The notes under the pieces: model-generated
What the model saw: only the letters and a program-made list of their open reading frames with translations
The model's database searches: none
Told to the model about the DNA's origin: nothing
Shown here: positions 1 to 7,160 of the stretch, piece after piece
How positions within the stretch are numbered: the stretch's first letter is position 1
Layout of the letters: every line of letters begins with the position of its first letter
Program-made: the position numbers and the translations under genes
NCBI RefSeq assembly: GCF_002414845.1
Contig: NZ_DIAX01000078.1
Location: 220-46,272, forward strand
Direction: 5' to 3'
DNA length: 46,053 nt
Source: Gordonia sp. UBA5067
GTDB taxonomy: Bacteria; Actinomycetota; Actinomycetes; Mycobacteriales; Mycobacteriaceae

Positions 1-109
1 CGTCCACGCACACTTGGCCGCCGAGCACCCGGGACGCAATTATTCCGCCGACGACATCATGTCGATGGCGATGGAGGTCTCCGACAAGTTGGTCACCCCC
101 AAGTCCTGA
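1..109 (+). CDS. C-terminal fragment of an unidentified protein
   Basis: An open frame runs in from the left edge and stops at TGA 107-109. It gives 35 residues ending in DKLVTPKS, with a stretch rich in acidic residues and methionine (DDIMSMAMEVSDK). Too little is visible to assign a family. The stop lies one base before the ATG of the following VIT-family gene, so the two are probably co-transcribed and possibly translationally coupled. The start lies outside the window. Confidence 0.55.
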   Translation, partial: VHAHLAAEHPGRNYSADDIMSMAMEVSDKLVTPKS

Positions 110-110
110 C

Positions 111-797
111 ATGCGCTTTCCCGTCCCGCACTGGCGCAATGCCGCCCCCGGGGAAGTCCGTACTTGGATCACCGACATCAACGACGGCATCATCACCGTC
201 GCCGGCATGGAACTCGGATTGGTCGGCGCTCAAGTACCGCAGCAGACCGCGTACGCGGTGATCAGCATCAACGCACTCGTCGGGGCCTTAGCAGTCTTCG
301 GGGTGAAACTCGGCGAACGCTACGCCGACCGCGAGGCCGAAGCCGACCTCATCCGCCAAGAGTCGGACCGACTGGCGCTCTCGCCCGACGATGAGAAGGC
401 CGAACTCATCGCGTGGTTCGAAGAACGTGGCGTCTGCCCATCGACCGCCCGCGGTGTCGCCGACGAACTGGCCGCCGGCGACGCACTCGGCGCGCAACTA
501 CTCATCGAGTACGGGCTCAAGAAGCGCACGACGCCAGACATCGCCTGGCACGAATCGGTCCAGGCCGGAGTCGCTTTCCTTCTCGGCGCGGCGCTACCGG
601 TTCTCGCGACCATCCTCACCCCCTGGGACACGCACGTCATCTGGACCGTGGCGGTCGCCGCCACCTCGCTGACCACAACGTCATTCATTCTGTCGCGGCG
701 CGGTCACTCCAACACGCGCGCTACGATCGCGCGCTCGCTGATCGTCGGCCTGAGCACCATCACAATCTCCTACTTTCTGGGCGACCTTCTGCTCTAG
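111..797 (+). CDS. VIT/CCC1-family Fe2+/Mn2+ transporter, copy 1
   Basis: A 228-residue membrane protein of the VIT1/CCC1 family, whose members move ferrous iron or manganese across membranes. Visible features are a first membrane segment starting NDGIITVAGMELGLVGA (about residues 24-40), a second around residues 48-66, a charged cytoplasmic region of about 80 residues (ERYADREAEADL to EYGLKKRTT, 69-145) that matches the Glu-rich metal-binding insert of the family, then three more hydrophobic segments ending FLGDLLL. The start ATG follows the previous stop by one base. A paralogue of very similar length lies about 800 bases downstream. Substrate and direction are inferred from the family only. 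Confidence 0.88.
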   Translation: MRFPVPHWRNAAPGEVRTWITDINDGIITVAGMELGLVGAQVPQQTAYAVISINALVGALAVFGVKLGERYADREAEADLIRQESDRLALSPDDEKAELIAWFEERGVCPSTARGVADELAAGDALGAQLLIEYGLKKRTTPDIAWHESVQAGVAFLLGAALPVLATILTPWDTHVIWTVAVAATSLTTTSFILSRRGHSNTRATIARSLIVGLSTITISYFLGDLLL

Positions 798-959
798 CTA
801 CATACGCTCCGGCCGAATCGTTCCGCGGTCACCGACGCGCACATATCAACCTGACCACGCCTCGCCAACTCAGGCTCAGCCGCGCTCGACTCGGCGAGAC
901 ACGAGGCAGCGCGCCCAGTCAGGCACCAGCGCTGTACCCGTTGTCGATCACAGCGCCTA

Positions 960-1082
960 TGCCCACTCTGCGTTGGGGACGTGCCCACTCGGCGAAGCGC
1001 CTATGCCCACTCGGCGTCGGGGACGTGCCCACTCGGCGAAGTGCAACTGCCCACTCGGCGTCGGGGAGGTGCCCCTTCGGCG
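960..1082 (+). repeat. 22-bp tandem repeat array, six units
   Basis: The 13-mer TGCCCACTCGGCG, or a version with one or two changes, starts at 960, 982, 1004, 1026, 1048 and 1070, exactly 22 bp apart. The 9-bp spacers alternate between two types: TTGGGGACG, TCGGGGACG, TCGGGGAGG (973, 1017, 1061) and AAGCGCCTA, AAGTGCAAC (995, 1039), so the higher-order period is 44 bp. The array fills most of the 314-base gap between the VIT gene and the YchJ-like gene and ends 30 bases before the latter's start. I see nothing distinct in 798-959. A second array with the same period lies inside the condensation gene at 14073-14151. Confidence 0.92.
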
Positions 1083-1111
1083 GGCGATCGGTCACGGGTA
1101 ACCTGCCCGAC

Positions 1112-1432
1112 GTGACCAGCAGCCCAACCACCGCAGAAGACCTCATGCGCGCACGATTCGCGGCGTTCCGCGATGGCGACACCGACTCGCTACTGGCCAC
1201 CTGGCATCCCTCCACCCGTCCAGACTCGCTCGACCTCACTGACAACCCCACCTGGCGCCGACTGCAGATCGTCGACGTCGTTGATGGCGGCCCCGACCAT
1301 GCCGCTGGCATCGTCGAGTTTCGCGCCACCTACCTCAACCCGGAAGGCAGCATCGGTGTGTTGCACGAGCGGTCTCGCTTCATCCGTGAGGACGGCCGGT
1401 GGCTCTACGTCGAGGGAACCGTCTCAGACTGA
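1112..1432 (+). CDS. YchJ-like (UPF0225) NTF2-fold protein without SEC-C motif
   Basis: A 106-residue protein beginning VTSSPTTAEDLMRARFAAF, followed by TWHPSTRPDSLDL (about residues 29-41), FRATYLNPEG and HERSRFIREDGRWLYVEG near the C-terminus. This is the pattern of the YchJ/UPF0225 NTF2-like domain; the Cys-rich SEC-C zinc motif found at the N-terminus of longer members is absent. I chose the GTG at 1112 because homology begins there; the frame stays open upstream, but that part reads through the 22-bp array and the antisense of nothing recognisable. Function is unknown. The array just upstream could influence its expression. Confidence 0.72.
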   Translation: MTSSPTTAEDLMRARFAAFRDGDTDSLLATWHPSTRPDSLDLTDNPTWRRLQIVDVVDGGPDHAAGIVEFRATYLNPEGSIGVLHERSRFIREDGRWLYVEGTVSD

Positions 1433-1509
1433 CGGCTTCAAGTCACCCGGCTGAGTCGATACCCGCGAAGCGGTAGCGTCGAATCGACCCGAACTACAGG
1501 AGGGCACCC

Positions 1510-1584
1510 ATGATTCCGCGAGCGACCTCTCCAACCGGCACGACCATCCAACCGGCCGTCGAACGCAGCACTCGGTTGCCGTGA
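1510..1584 (+). CDS. 24-residue leader ORF, GTGA-coupled to VIT copy 2
   Basis: An ATG at 1510 has the best Shine-Dalgarno of the region (CAGGAGG, 1497-1503) and opens a 24-codon frame, MIPRATSPTGTTIQPAVERS then TRLP. Its TGA (1582-1584) overlaps the GTG at 1581 that opens the next VIT-family frame. The VIT start has no ribosome site of its own, so reinitiation from this small ORF is a reasonable way for it to be translated. The peptide resembles nothing I know. It may be an accidental frame, but the strong SD with the stop/start overlap argues for use. Confidence 0.42.
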   Translation: MIPRATSPTGTTIQPAVERSTRLP

Positions 1585-2285
1585 ATCCACTTCGACGCAT
1601 GCGCTTCACCGCAGATCGCTGGCGGGATTCTGAGCCCGAGGAGGTCCGCAGCTGGATCACCGAGGTGAACGACGGCATCATTGCCGTCGCCGGAATGGGC
1701 CTCGGGTTGGCCGGCGCCGAAGTCTCGCTGCGAACCGCGTATGCGGTGGTCTGCATCAATGCGCTCATCGGAGCACTCACCTCCTTCGGGGTGAAACTCG
1801 GTGAGCGCTACGCCGATCGCGAGGCCGAGGAAGACCTCGCCCGCCGGCAATCCACGAAGTTCGCCCTGACCCCCGAGGCAGAGAAGTCAGATCTCATCGA
1901 GTGGTTCCAGTCGCACGGCGTCACGCCGGCGACCGCTCGCACCGTCGCCGACGAACTCGGCGAAGGAAACGCGCTAGATGCGCAGTTGCTCATTGAGTAC
2001 GGCCTCAAGGAGCGCACAACCACCTTCCTAGCCTGGATCGATGCACTACAAGCGGGTCTCGCGTTTCTCATCGGGGCTGCCGTGCCGATGCTCGCGACGC
2101 TGCTGATTCCCGGGAACTCCCACGTCATCGGGATAGCCGTCGTCGCGTCGCTCTCCCTGGTGATCACCTCATTCGTGCTCGCCCACCGCGGCCACTCCAA
2201 CATCCGCGCAACGATCGGCCGATCGTTGGTCATCGGGCTGATCACGATCACCGCCTCGTACTTCTTGGGCGATCTCCTGCTTTGA
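1581..2285 (+). CDS. VIT/CCC1-family Fe2+/Mn2+ transporter, copy 2
   Basis: A 234-residue paralogue of the protein at 111-797, roughly two thirds identical by eye. It shares NDGIIAVAGMGLGLAGA, the near-invariant FGVKLGERYADREAE, the cytoplasmic Glu-rich insert and a C-terminus ending ASYFLGDLLL. The GTG at 1581 overlaps the stop of the 24-codon leader ORF. The alternative is the ATG at 1599, which aligns with the start of the paralogue (both begin MRF). The tandem duplication keeps all family hallmarks in both copies, so both are probably functional. With feoAB and the siderophore operon nearby, iron or manganese storage/efflux is a sensible guess. Confidence 0.85.
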   Translation: MNPLRRMRFTADRWRDSEPEEVRSWITEVNDGIIAVAGMGLGLAGAEVSLRTAYAVVCINALIGALTSFGVKLGERYADREAEEDLARRQSTKFALTPEAEKSDLIEWFQSHGVTPATARTVADELGEGNALDAQLLIEYGLKERTTTFLAWIDALQAGLAFLIGAAVPMLATLLIPGNSHVIGIAVVASLSLVITSFVLAHRGHSNIRATIGRSLVIGLITITASYFLGDLLL

Positions 2286-2301
2286 AGCCGGGGCTCCTGC
2301 T

Positions 2302-2368
2302 GAGATCCGCGCCGCGGGAGGACACCGGCGTGATAATCACGCGCATCACTCCCCGGTGTGCGGATCTC
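2302..2368. repeat. 67-bp tripartite palindrome, copy 1
   Basis: Outer arms GAGATCCGC (2302-2310) and GCGGATCTC (2360-2368) are inverted repeats. A central near-palindrome GTGATAATCAC (2330-2340) lies exactly 19 nt from each arm. An extra inverted pair ACACCGG (2322-2328) / CCGGTGT (2353-2359) surrounds the core in this copy. It begins 17 bases after the VIT stop and ends 45 bases before the AbiEi/DUF559 start. Copies 2 and 3 share the same geometry. It could act as a terminator, a protein-binding site or a non-autonomous mobile element. Confidence 0.85.
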
Positions 2369-2412
2369 CGCAGCACATGGAGCCGTTGAACGCTGGGGTG
2401 CGTCTAAGGGAT

Positions 2413-3272
2413 ATGAACGTTGGAGTATTCACCCGCGCCGAGTTGCTCCGCACCGGTGAGACCGACAGCTCACTGCGCCGATACGTCCGAGAAGGAAGGC
2501 TCAGCCGACTGCGGGCAGGCTGGTATGCCACGGGCACCGCCAACCCCGCCGCAGTCGAGGCGGTCCGTCGTGGCGGTGTGCTCTCGTGCGTATCAGCCCT
2601 GGTAGTCCATGGCTTCTGGGTGGCACCGGGATATCCGAACGTCCACGTCCGCGGACTCCGCGACAATCGGCACGCCGGATTCTGTCGGCATCGGGGCCGG
2701 CCGCTACCGACCCGCGCGGCAGTCGACTCGATCGCGACCGCGCTGGCCTGCGCCGCCGACTGCATGCGCGGCGAAGACTGGATCGCGGCCGCCGACTCGG
2801 TGCTGAACAAGAAGGGAATGGAGACCGAAGACCTCCGCCAAGCACTCGAAGGGCTCATCACTCCACCGGTCACCGACTGCTCGACAAGTGCGACCCCCGG
2901 TCGGAGTCGGGCACCGAGTCGCTGGCCCGGGTACGCCTGCGCGCCAGTGGATACGCGGTGGAGGTGCAGCCGCGGATCTGCGGGCGCAGGCGTGACCTGA
3001 GAATCGGCCGCCTCATCATCGAGTGCGACAGCAAGGCCCACCACACAAGCCCGGCGAACTACGAACTCGACCGGCAGCGCGACCGCGAGACCCTTCTTGC
3101 CGGCTACGCGACCATGCGGCTGACCTACAGCACGATTATCTACAACTGGGACAGAGCGCTGGACGACATTCAGGCGTTCACCCGGGCCGCGCGGCATCGC
3201 TACGGCGGGAATGCTGCGGAGATCCACACGATACCGAGCCATCGACGTGATAATCACGCCGATCGCTCATGA
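2413..3272 (+). pseudogene. AbiEi-type wHTH + DUF559 nuclease-like protein, frameshifted
   Basis: The N-terminal part (ATG 2413, SD AAGGG just upstream) reads MNVGVFTRAELLRTGETDSS LRR..., the winged-helix pattern of AbiEi/type IV antitoxin-like proteins. It continues in frame to about 2865. The rest of the family's usual protein then continues one frame back: LLDKCDPRSESGTESLARVR, then YAVEVQP, LIIECDSKAHH and YELDRQRDRETLLAGYATMR, a DUF559/Vsr-like endonuclease fold with the acidic E-D-K-type core. The join lies between about 2855 and 2885 and is explained by loss of one base. I see no slippery heptamer, so a broken gene (or a sequencing error) is likelier than programmed frameshifting. Its ends lie next to or inside palindrome copies 1 and 2. 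Confidence 0.72.
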
Positions 3273-3285
3273 GGAGCCGAATCCC
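3219..3285. repeat. 67-bp tripartite palindrome, copy 2 (right arm degenerate)
   Basis: Left arm GAGATCCAC (3219-3227), core GTGATAATCAC (3247-3257) and a decayed right arm CCGAATCCC (3277-3285) keep the 19-nt spacing of the other copies. Homology continues outward: TGCTGCGGAGATCC here is the inverse of the right end of copy 1. The element straddles the convergent ends of the DUF559 frame and the NifU-like gene, and encodes the last 18 or so residues of the DUF559 frame. Confidence 0.75.
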
Positions 3286-3869
3286 AGCAGCGGAAGCAAT
3301 GATCGGCGAGACTCGCCAGCGGGACAAGGCTCCTCACCTGCGACAACAATGCCCCGGAACCCCGGAATGGTCGCCAGCCGGGCAGCTAGATTCTGTTTGA
3401 CCGTCGCATCGGCGGCTGCGCACCCGTGGCACTGGCCGGCGAGCGCAACACGAACCTGCCCGTCCTCAACGCCAAGTAGTTCGACCCGCCCACCATGCGT
3501 CGCGGTGTACGCACCGAATTCGCCGGCCAACACGGCGCCGACCGCAGCCGCGACCTCCGCATCTGCCGCCTGCGCGACCGACACCCCGTCGTCCGGAGCG
3601 GGCCAGCCGCCATCGGCGGACAAGACGTCGAAAAGCGCCGTACGAATCGCCGGACCATCGGCCGCCGCCGTCCGTTCGCTGCCCAAATATGTGACGATCC
3701 GCCCCGGCTCGACTGCGACGCCGACGAGCACCCCGGCGTCGAATAGGGCCCGCAGCGGCGTGGGCGCATCGACGGCGCCGACCGTTTCGGAGTGCCGGAT
3801 CAAGCCGGGACCGACCCGCCAGCAAATCGCGTCGGCACTGGCCGATTCGGGAATCAGATGCACGGCCAT
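3267..3869 (-). CDS. NifU C-terminal-domain protein downstream of feoB
   Basis: A 200-residue protein starting MAVHLIPESASADAI. Its C-terminal third has the NFU pattern: HGGRVELLGVEDGQVRVALA followed by QCHGC (Cys147 and Cys150), the CxxC that binds a [4Fe-4S] cluster in Nfu scaffold or carrier proteins. Residues 1-90 resemble the Nfu N-terminal region, without a motif I can name. The ATG at 3869 lies 4 bases after the feoB stop, so it should be the third gene of a feoA-feoB-nfu operon. This pairing suggests iron taken up by FeoB is linked to Fe-S assembly, or that a cluster in this protein senses iron or redox state for FeoB, as FeoC is proposed to do elsewhere. The role is inferred. Confidence 0.8.
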   Translation of the reverse strand: MAVHLIPESASADAICWRVGPGLIRHSETVGAVDAPTPLRALFDAGVLVGVAVEPGRIVTYLGSERTAAADGPAIRTALFDVLSADGGWPAPDDGVSVAQAADAEVAAAVGAVLAGEFGAYTATHGGRVELLGVEDGQVRVALAGQCHGCAAADATVKQNLAARLATIPGFRGIVVAGEEPCPAGESRRSLLPLLGFGSS

Positions 3870-3873
3870 CGAA

Positions 3874-5973
3874 TCATCCGCCGATCGCAGCGGCGATCTG
3901 ATGGCCGATGAAGGCCGCCCCCCACGCCAGGACGAACATGTAAACCCATGCCACGACCGGCCAACGCCACGAGTTGGTCTCGCGGCGAAGCGCACCGACC
4001 GTCGACATGCACTGCAGCGCGTAGACGAAGAACAGCAGCAGGGCGACCATCGTCGGTGTCGTGAACACCAACTGTCCCTGTTTGGGCCCGTGAGTGTGCC
4101 GCATCGCGGCCAGTGCCTCGTCGGGGGCCTCGGGATCTTCGGCCGCGGCGATCTGCCCCAACGTGGACACCACGACCTCGCGCGCGGCGAACGACCCGAC
4201 AATGCCGATATCGATGCGCCAATCGAACCCGAGTGGGGCGAATATCGGCTCGACCGCCTTGCCGATCGACGCGGCGAAGCTGTTGTCCATCACGTACGAG
4301 CGGGACGCGGCCTCACCTTTCGACTCCGCATCGGCCCGACTCTCCCCCGCGGCAACAGCCGTCGCGACGGCATGCTGGCGCACCGCGTCAGCCTGCTCGG
4401 TGTGTGCGGGCAAGGACAGCAACGCCCACAGCACGATCGCGGTCGCGAAGATGATCTTGCCGACCTTCAGCAGGAACTGTTTCGACGAATCCCACATTGT
4501 CAGCAGCACCGACTTGACCGACGGCAGCCGGTACGGCGGCATCTCCATGTAGAACGGCATCAGCCCGCTGCGCAGGGATTTGGTCCGCTTGAACAGTGCC
4601 GCGGCGACGAGCGCTGAGAGCCCGCCAAGCAGGTACAGGCCGAACATCACCGCGCCCTGCGCGTTGAACGGGCCGAACCGGGCGGTGCCGGGCACCAGCA
4701 TCCCGATGAGCAGCACGAAAACGGGAATACGCGCCGAACAGGTCATCAGTGGCGCAGTGATCGCCGTCGCGATCCGGTCCCGCGACGACGGCATGGTGCG
4801 CGTCGCCATGATTCCGGGGACAGCACACGCGAACGACGACAGCATCGCCACAAAGGCGCGGCCCTCCAGTCCCGCGCGGCTCATCACCCGGTCGGTGAGG
4901 AATGCCGCCCGCGACATGTATCCGACGTTCTCCAGCAGGGCGATCAGCAGGAACATCAGCATGATCTGTGGCAGGAAGACCAGGATGCCTCCGACGCCGC
5001 CAATGACCGCGGTACCCAGGAAATCGGCCAGCACCCCGTTGGGCACGTACTCGTCGACCAGCTTGGCCAACCAGCCGAAAAACGTCTCGATGTAACCCTG
5101 CAGCGGTGCGGCGACGGTGAAGATCATCTGGAAGAAGCCGAACATGATGGCCAGGAAGGCCAGCGTGCCGAATATGGGGTGCAGCAACACCCGGTCGACC
5201 TTTGACGTGCGGGAATGCTCGCGCGGCGCCCGATAGGCGGACTCGGCCAGCACCGTGGCGATCCAGTCGTTGCGTTCGGCCCCCGGCTGTGCGGGCGGCG
5301 GCACGATCGGGGCCGGCCACGCCGAGGCATCGGCCAGTAGATCGCGAACCGGTTCCAGCGTCGAACTGTGCGTGCCGATGACCGCGCGCACCGGAACGCC
5401 CAGCGCCCGCTGCAGCCCAGTCACGTCCACGTGACCGTCGCGGCGCTCCATCTCGTCGCTCATCGTCAGGGCGACGGCGGTGGGGATGCCAAGGTTGAGG
5501 GTTTCGGCCACCAGCGCCAGCGACCGCTCCAGGACCGTGCAGTCGACGATGAGCAGTGCGGCGTCAGGTCGTCGCACCCCCGGCAGCTGGCCGGCGAGAT
5601 GATCGGCGACCACCTGCTCGTCGGGGGAGATCGGGGTCAGGCTGTAGGTGCCAGGCAAATCTTCGAGGTACATGAAGTGCGTGGACCGCCTCGGCGCCGG
5701 TCCACCGACAAGCGCGGGCTCGGGTATCCGCACCCGGCCGACCGACCGGGACACGGTGACGCCCGGGTAGTTCGCCGTCTTGAGGCGCAGGCCGGTCAGC
5801 GCGTTGAAGACCGACGTCTTGCCCGCGTTCGGGCTGCCGATCAGGGCGACGCGGGGGTGCGAATCCGTCGGGCCCGGTTCGGCGATACCGCCGTTGTTGT
5901 GGCAGCCGGCATCGTGGGAGATTCGCCCGGGATCGTCGGCGCGGTCGCCGTCGGGCGCACAGCAATCACTCAC
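3874..5973 (-). CDS. feoB: FeoB ferrous iron transporter
   Basis: A 699-residue FeoB. The N-terminal G domain has G1 GSPNAGKT (residues 46-53), switch region around TANYPGVTV (66-74), and G3 DLPG (105-108). The G4 position reads TMSD (170-173) instead of the usual NxxD, so guanine recognition may be altered. The membrane part follows, with Gate-type segments (VFLPQIMLMFLLIALLENVG; CAVPGIMATRTM; CSARIPVFVLLIGML) and a final segment ending HQIAAAIGG. The short N-terminal tail carries Cys4, Cys5 and Cys24. The GTG start overlaps the feoA stop by 4 bases (GTGA). It imports Fe2+ through the inner membrane. Confidence 0.95.
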   Translation of the reverse strand: MSDCCAPDGDRADDPGRISHDAGCHNNGGIAEPGPTDSHPRVALIGSPNAGKTSVFNALTGLRLKTANYPGVTVSRSVGRVRIPEPALVGGPAPRRSTHFMYLEDLPGTYSLTPISPDEQVVADHLAGQLPGVRRPDAALLIVDCTVLERSLALVAETLNLGIPTAVALTMSDEMERRDGHVDVTGLQRALGVPVRAVIGTHSSTLEPVRDLLADASAWPAPIVPPPAQPGAERNDWIATVLAESAYRAPREHSRTSKVDRVLLHPIFGTLAFLAIMFGFFQMIFTVAAPLQGYIETFFGWLAKLVDEYVPNGVLADFLGTAVIGGVGGILVFLPQIMLMFLLIALLENVGYMSRAAFLTDRVMSRAGLEGRAFVAMLSSFACAVPGIMATRTMPSSRDRIATAITAPLMTCSARIPVFVLLIGMLVPGTARFGPFNAQGAVMFGLYLLGGLSALVAAALFKRTKSLRSGLMPFYMEMPPYRLPSVKSVLLTMWDSSKQFLLKVGKIIFATAIVLWALLSLPAHTEQADAVRQHAVATAVAAGESRADAESKGEAASRSYVMDNSFAASIGKAVEPIFAPLGFDWRIDIGIVGSFAAREVVVSTLGQIAAAEDPEAPDEALAAMRHTHGPKQGQLVFTTPTMVALLLFFVYALQCMSTVGALRRETNSWRWPVVAWVYMFVLAWGAAFIGHQIAAAIGG

Positions 5974-6206
5974 TGCGGTCCCTCACAGCGGATGTAGTTC
6001 GCCTCCCGGTCGCGCAGGCAGATCTGGTAGCCCATCACCTGGTAGACACTCGGATCGCCCATCGGTGCGCGACGCACCTTGGTGACTGGGGACGTGGCGG
6101 TGAATCCGAGACTTGTCAATCGCTGACGGACACGCTCGGGGCACTCGGCGGAGAAATCGAGGACGGTGGCGGTTGCGCCGACCTCAACATCGCTGAGGGT
6201 GGTCAT
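5970..6206 (-). CDS. feoA: FeoA, SH3-like partner of FeoB
   Basis: A 78-residue protein with the FeoA core: LSDVEVGATATVLDF at the N-terminus, RVRQRLTSLGFTATSPVTKV in the middle, and a C-terminal YQVMGYQICLRDREANYI. This is the standard single SH3-like domain length. It is the first gene of the leftward feo operon, read from ATG 6206, and its TGA overlaps the feoB GTG. An IdeR-like box lies 54 bases or more upstream. Confidence 0.92.
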   Translation of the reverse strand: MTTLSDVEVGATATVLDFSAECPERVRQRLTSLGFTATSPVTKVRRAPMGDPSVYQVMGYQICLRDREANYIRCEGPQ

Positions 6207-6259
6207 GGGCTATCTCGGTTCGCTGGGTGAAGTGAAGCATTAGTGGCTAAGAGCCCATG

Positions 6260-6278
6260 TTAGCGAAGGCTGGCTTAA
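6260..6278 (-). promoter_or_regulatory. candidate IdeR/DtxR iron box upstream of feoA
   Basis: The 19-mer from 6260 to 6278 begins TTAG, has AGGCT at its centre and ends TTAA. By hand it matches 13 of 19 positions of the IdeR/DtxR consensus TTAGGTTAGGCTAACCTAA. A second TTAG-TGG-CTAA dyad lies at 6240-6250, nearer the gene. Iron-loaded IdeR bound here would repress feoAB-nfu when iron is plentiful. The box is imperfect, so this is tentative. Confidence 0.5.
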
Positions 6279-6341
6279 TTCCGCGAGAGTCACAAGTCCC
6301 GGTGGTCCCGACATCGCGTCCCGCGCCTATCGTCGAGAAGC

Positions 6342-7142
6342 ATGAGCCACGTCTTCGATGAAGCGATCACCGTGCAGGCCCAATCCAACGGTGTCTTCCA
6401 CGCAGTGACCCACGACGCCTATAACAACATGGTCGGCCCCTTTGGCGGCATCACCGCCGCGACCGTTGTCAATGCCCTCCAGCAGCACCCCGACGTCCTG
6501 GGCGGCCCGCTCGCGCTGACCATCAACTATGCCGCGCCCGTCGCCAACGGCACCTTGGATCTGCGGACCTCGATCGTGCGCACCAACCGGACCAATCAGC
6601 ACTGGACGTTCACGATCGAGCAGGAAGGCGAAGTCGTCTCCACCGGTAACGCCGTCTTCGGAGTCCGCCGCGAGAGCTGGTCGGACACCGAGGCCGTCAA
6701 GCCGAGCGCACCGCCACCGGAAACTGTTGCCGCCGTCGACTTCCCCGAGTTCATCGCCTGGGCGCGCAACTACGAGAAGCGATTCGTCGTCGGGGGGCTC
6801 GGCGACGACAAGAGCCCCGATTCGACGTCGACCCTCTGGCTGCGCGACCTACCCGAACGCCCGCTCGACTACCCCTCCCTCGCCTCGATGGCCGATGCCT
6901 TCTTCCCCCGGGTCTTCCTGCGCCACGGCACCTACATGCCCGCCGGCACGATCACCCTGACCACCTATTTCCATGCGACTCCTGCGGAGTTGGCCACACA
7001 GGGCAGCGACCACGTCCTGGGCACCGCGCAGGCCGGGCGCTTCGGCAACGGCCACTTCGACCAGTCCAGCCAACTGTGGGGCGGCGACGTCCTGCTCGCC
7101 ACCTCACACCAGCTCGTGTACTTCAAGGACCTGCAGGGCTGA
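6342..7142 (+). CDS. thioesterase-family (double hotdog) protein
   Basis: A 266-residue protein of the acyl-CoA thioesterase-like (4HBT_3/TesB-like) superfamily. The first hotdog shows NNMVGPFGGITAATVVNALQQ (starting near residue 28) and GGPLALTINYAAPV. The second shows YPSLASMADAFFPRVFLRHG, then GTITLTTYFHATPAEL and ends LLATSHQLVYFKD. Family members hydrolyse acyl-CoA or acyl-ACP thioesters; the substrate is not evident. It is transcribed alone, divergent from feoA and convergent with the acyl-CoA dehydrogenase-like gene, with palindrome copy 3 between them. It could edit acyl chains for the neighbouring lipid-siderophore operon, but nothing shows this directly. Confidence 0.8.
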   Translation: MSHVFDEAITVQAQSNGVFHAVTHDAYNNMVGPFGGITAATVVNALQQHPDVLGGPLALTINYAAPVANGTLDLRTSIVRTNRTNQHWTFTIEQEGEVVSTGNAVFGVRRESWSDTEAVKPSAPPPETVAAVDFPEFIAWARNYEKRFVVGGLGDDKSPDSTSTLWLRDLPERPLDYPSLASMADAFFPRVFLRHGTYMPAGTITLTTYFHATPAELATQGSDHVLGTAQAGRFGNGHFDQSSQLWGGDVLLATSHQLVYFKDLQG

Positions 7143-7160
7143 GCACCGCCAACGGCACTG

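Noticed and set aside
960..1082. CRISPR array or plasmid iterons
   Set aside because: Spacers are only 9 bp and fall into two recurring types, which excludes CRISPR, and no cas gene is near. The period suits iterons, but there is no rep gene and a second array lies inside a coding gene.
2855..2885. Programmed -1 frameshift in the AbiEi/DUF559 gene
   Set aside because: No slippery X XXY YYZ heptamer or downstream hairpin is evident in the join region, so a one-base deletion is the simpler explanation.
3211..4617. 468-codon plus-strand frame opposite the NifU-like and feoB genes
   Set aside because: Low-complexity Arg/Pro/Ser translation with no domain; it overlaps genes with clear motifs.
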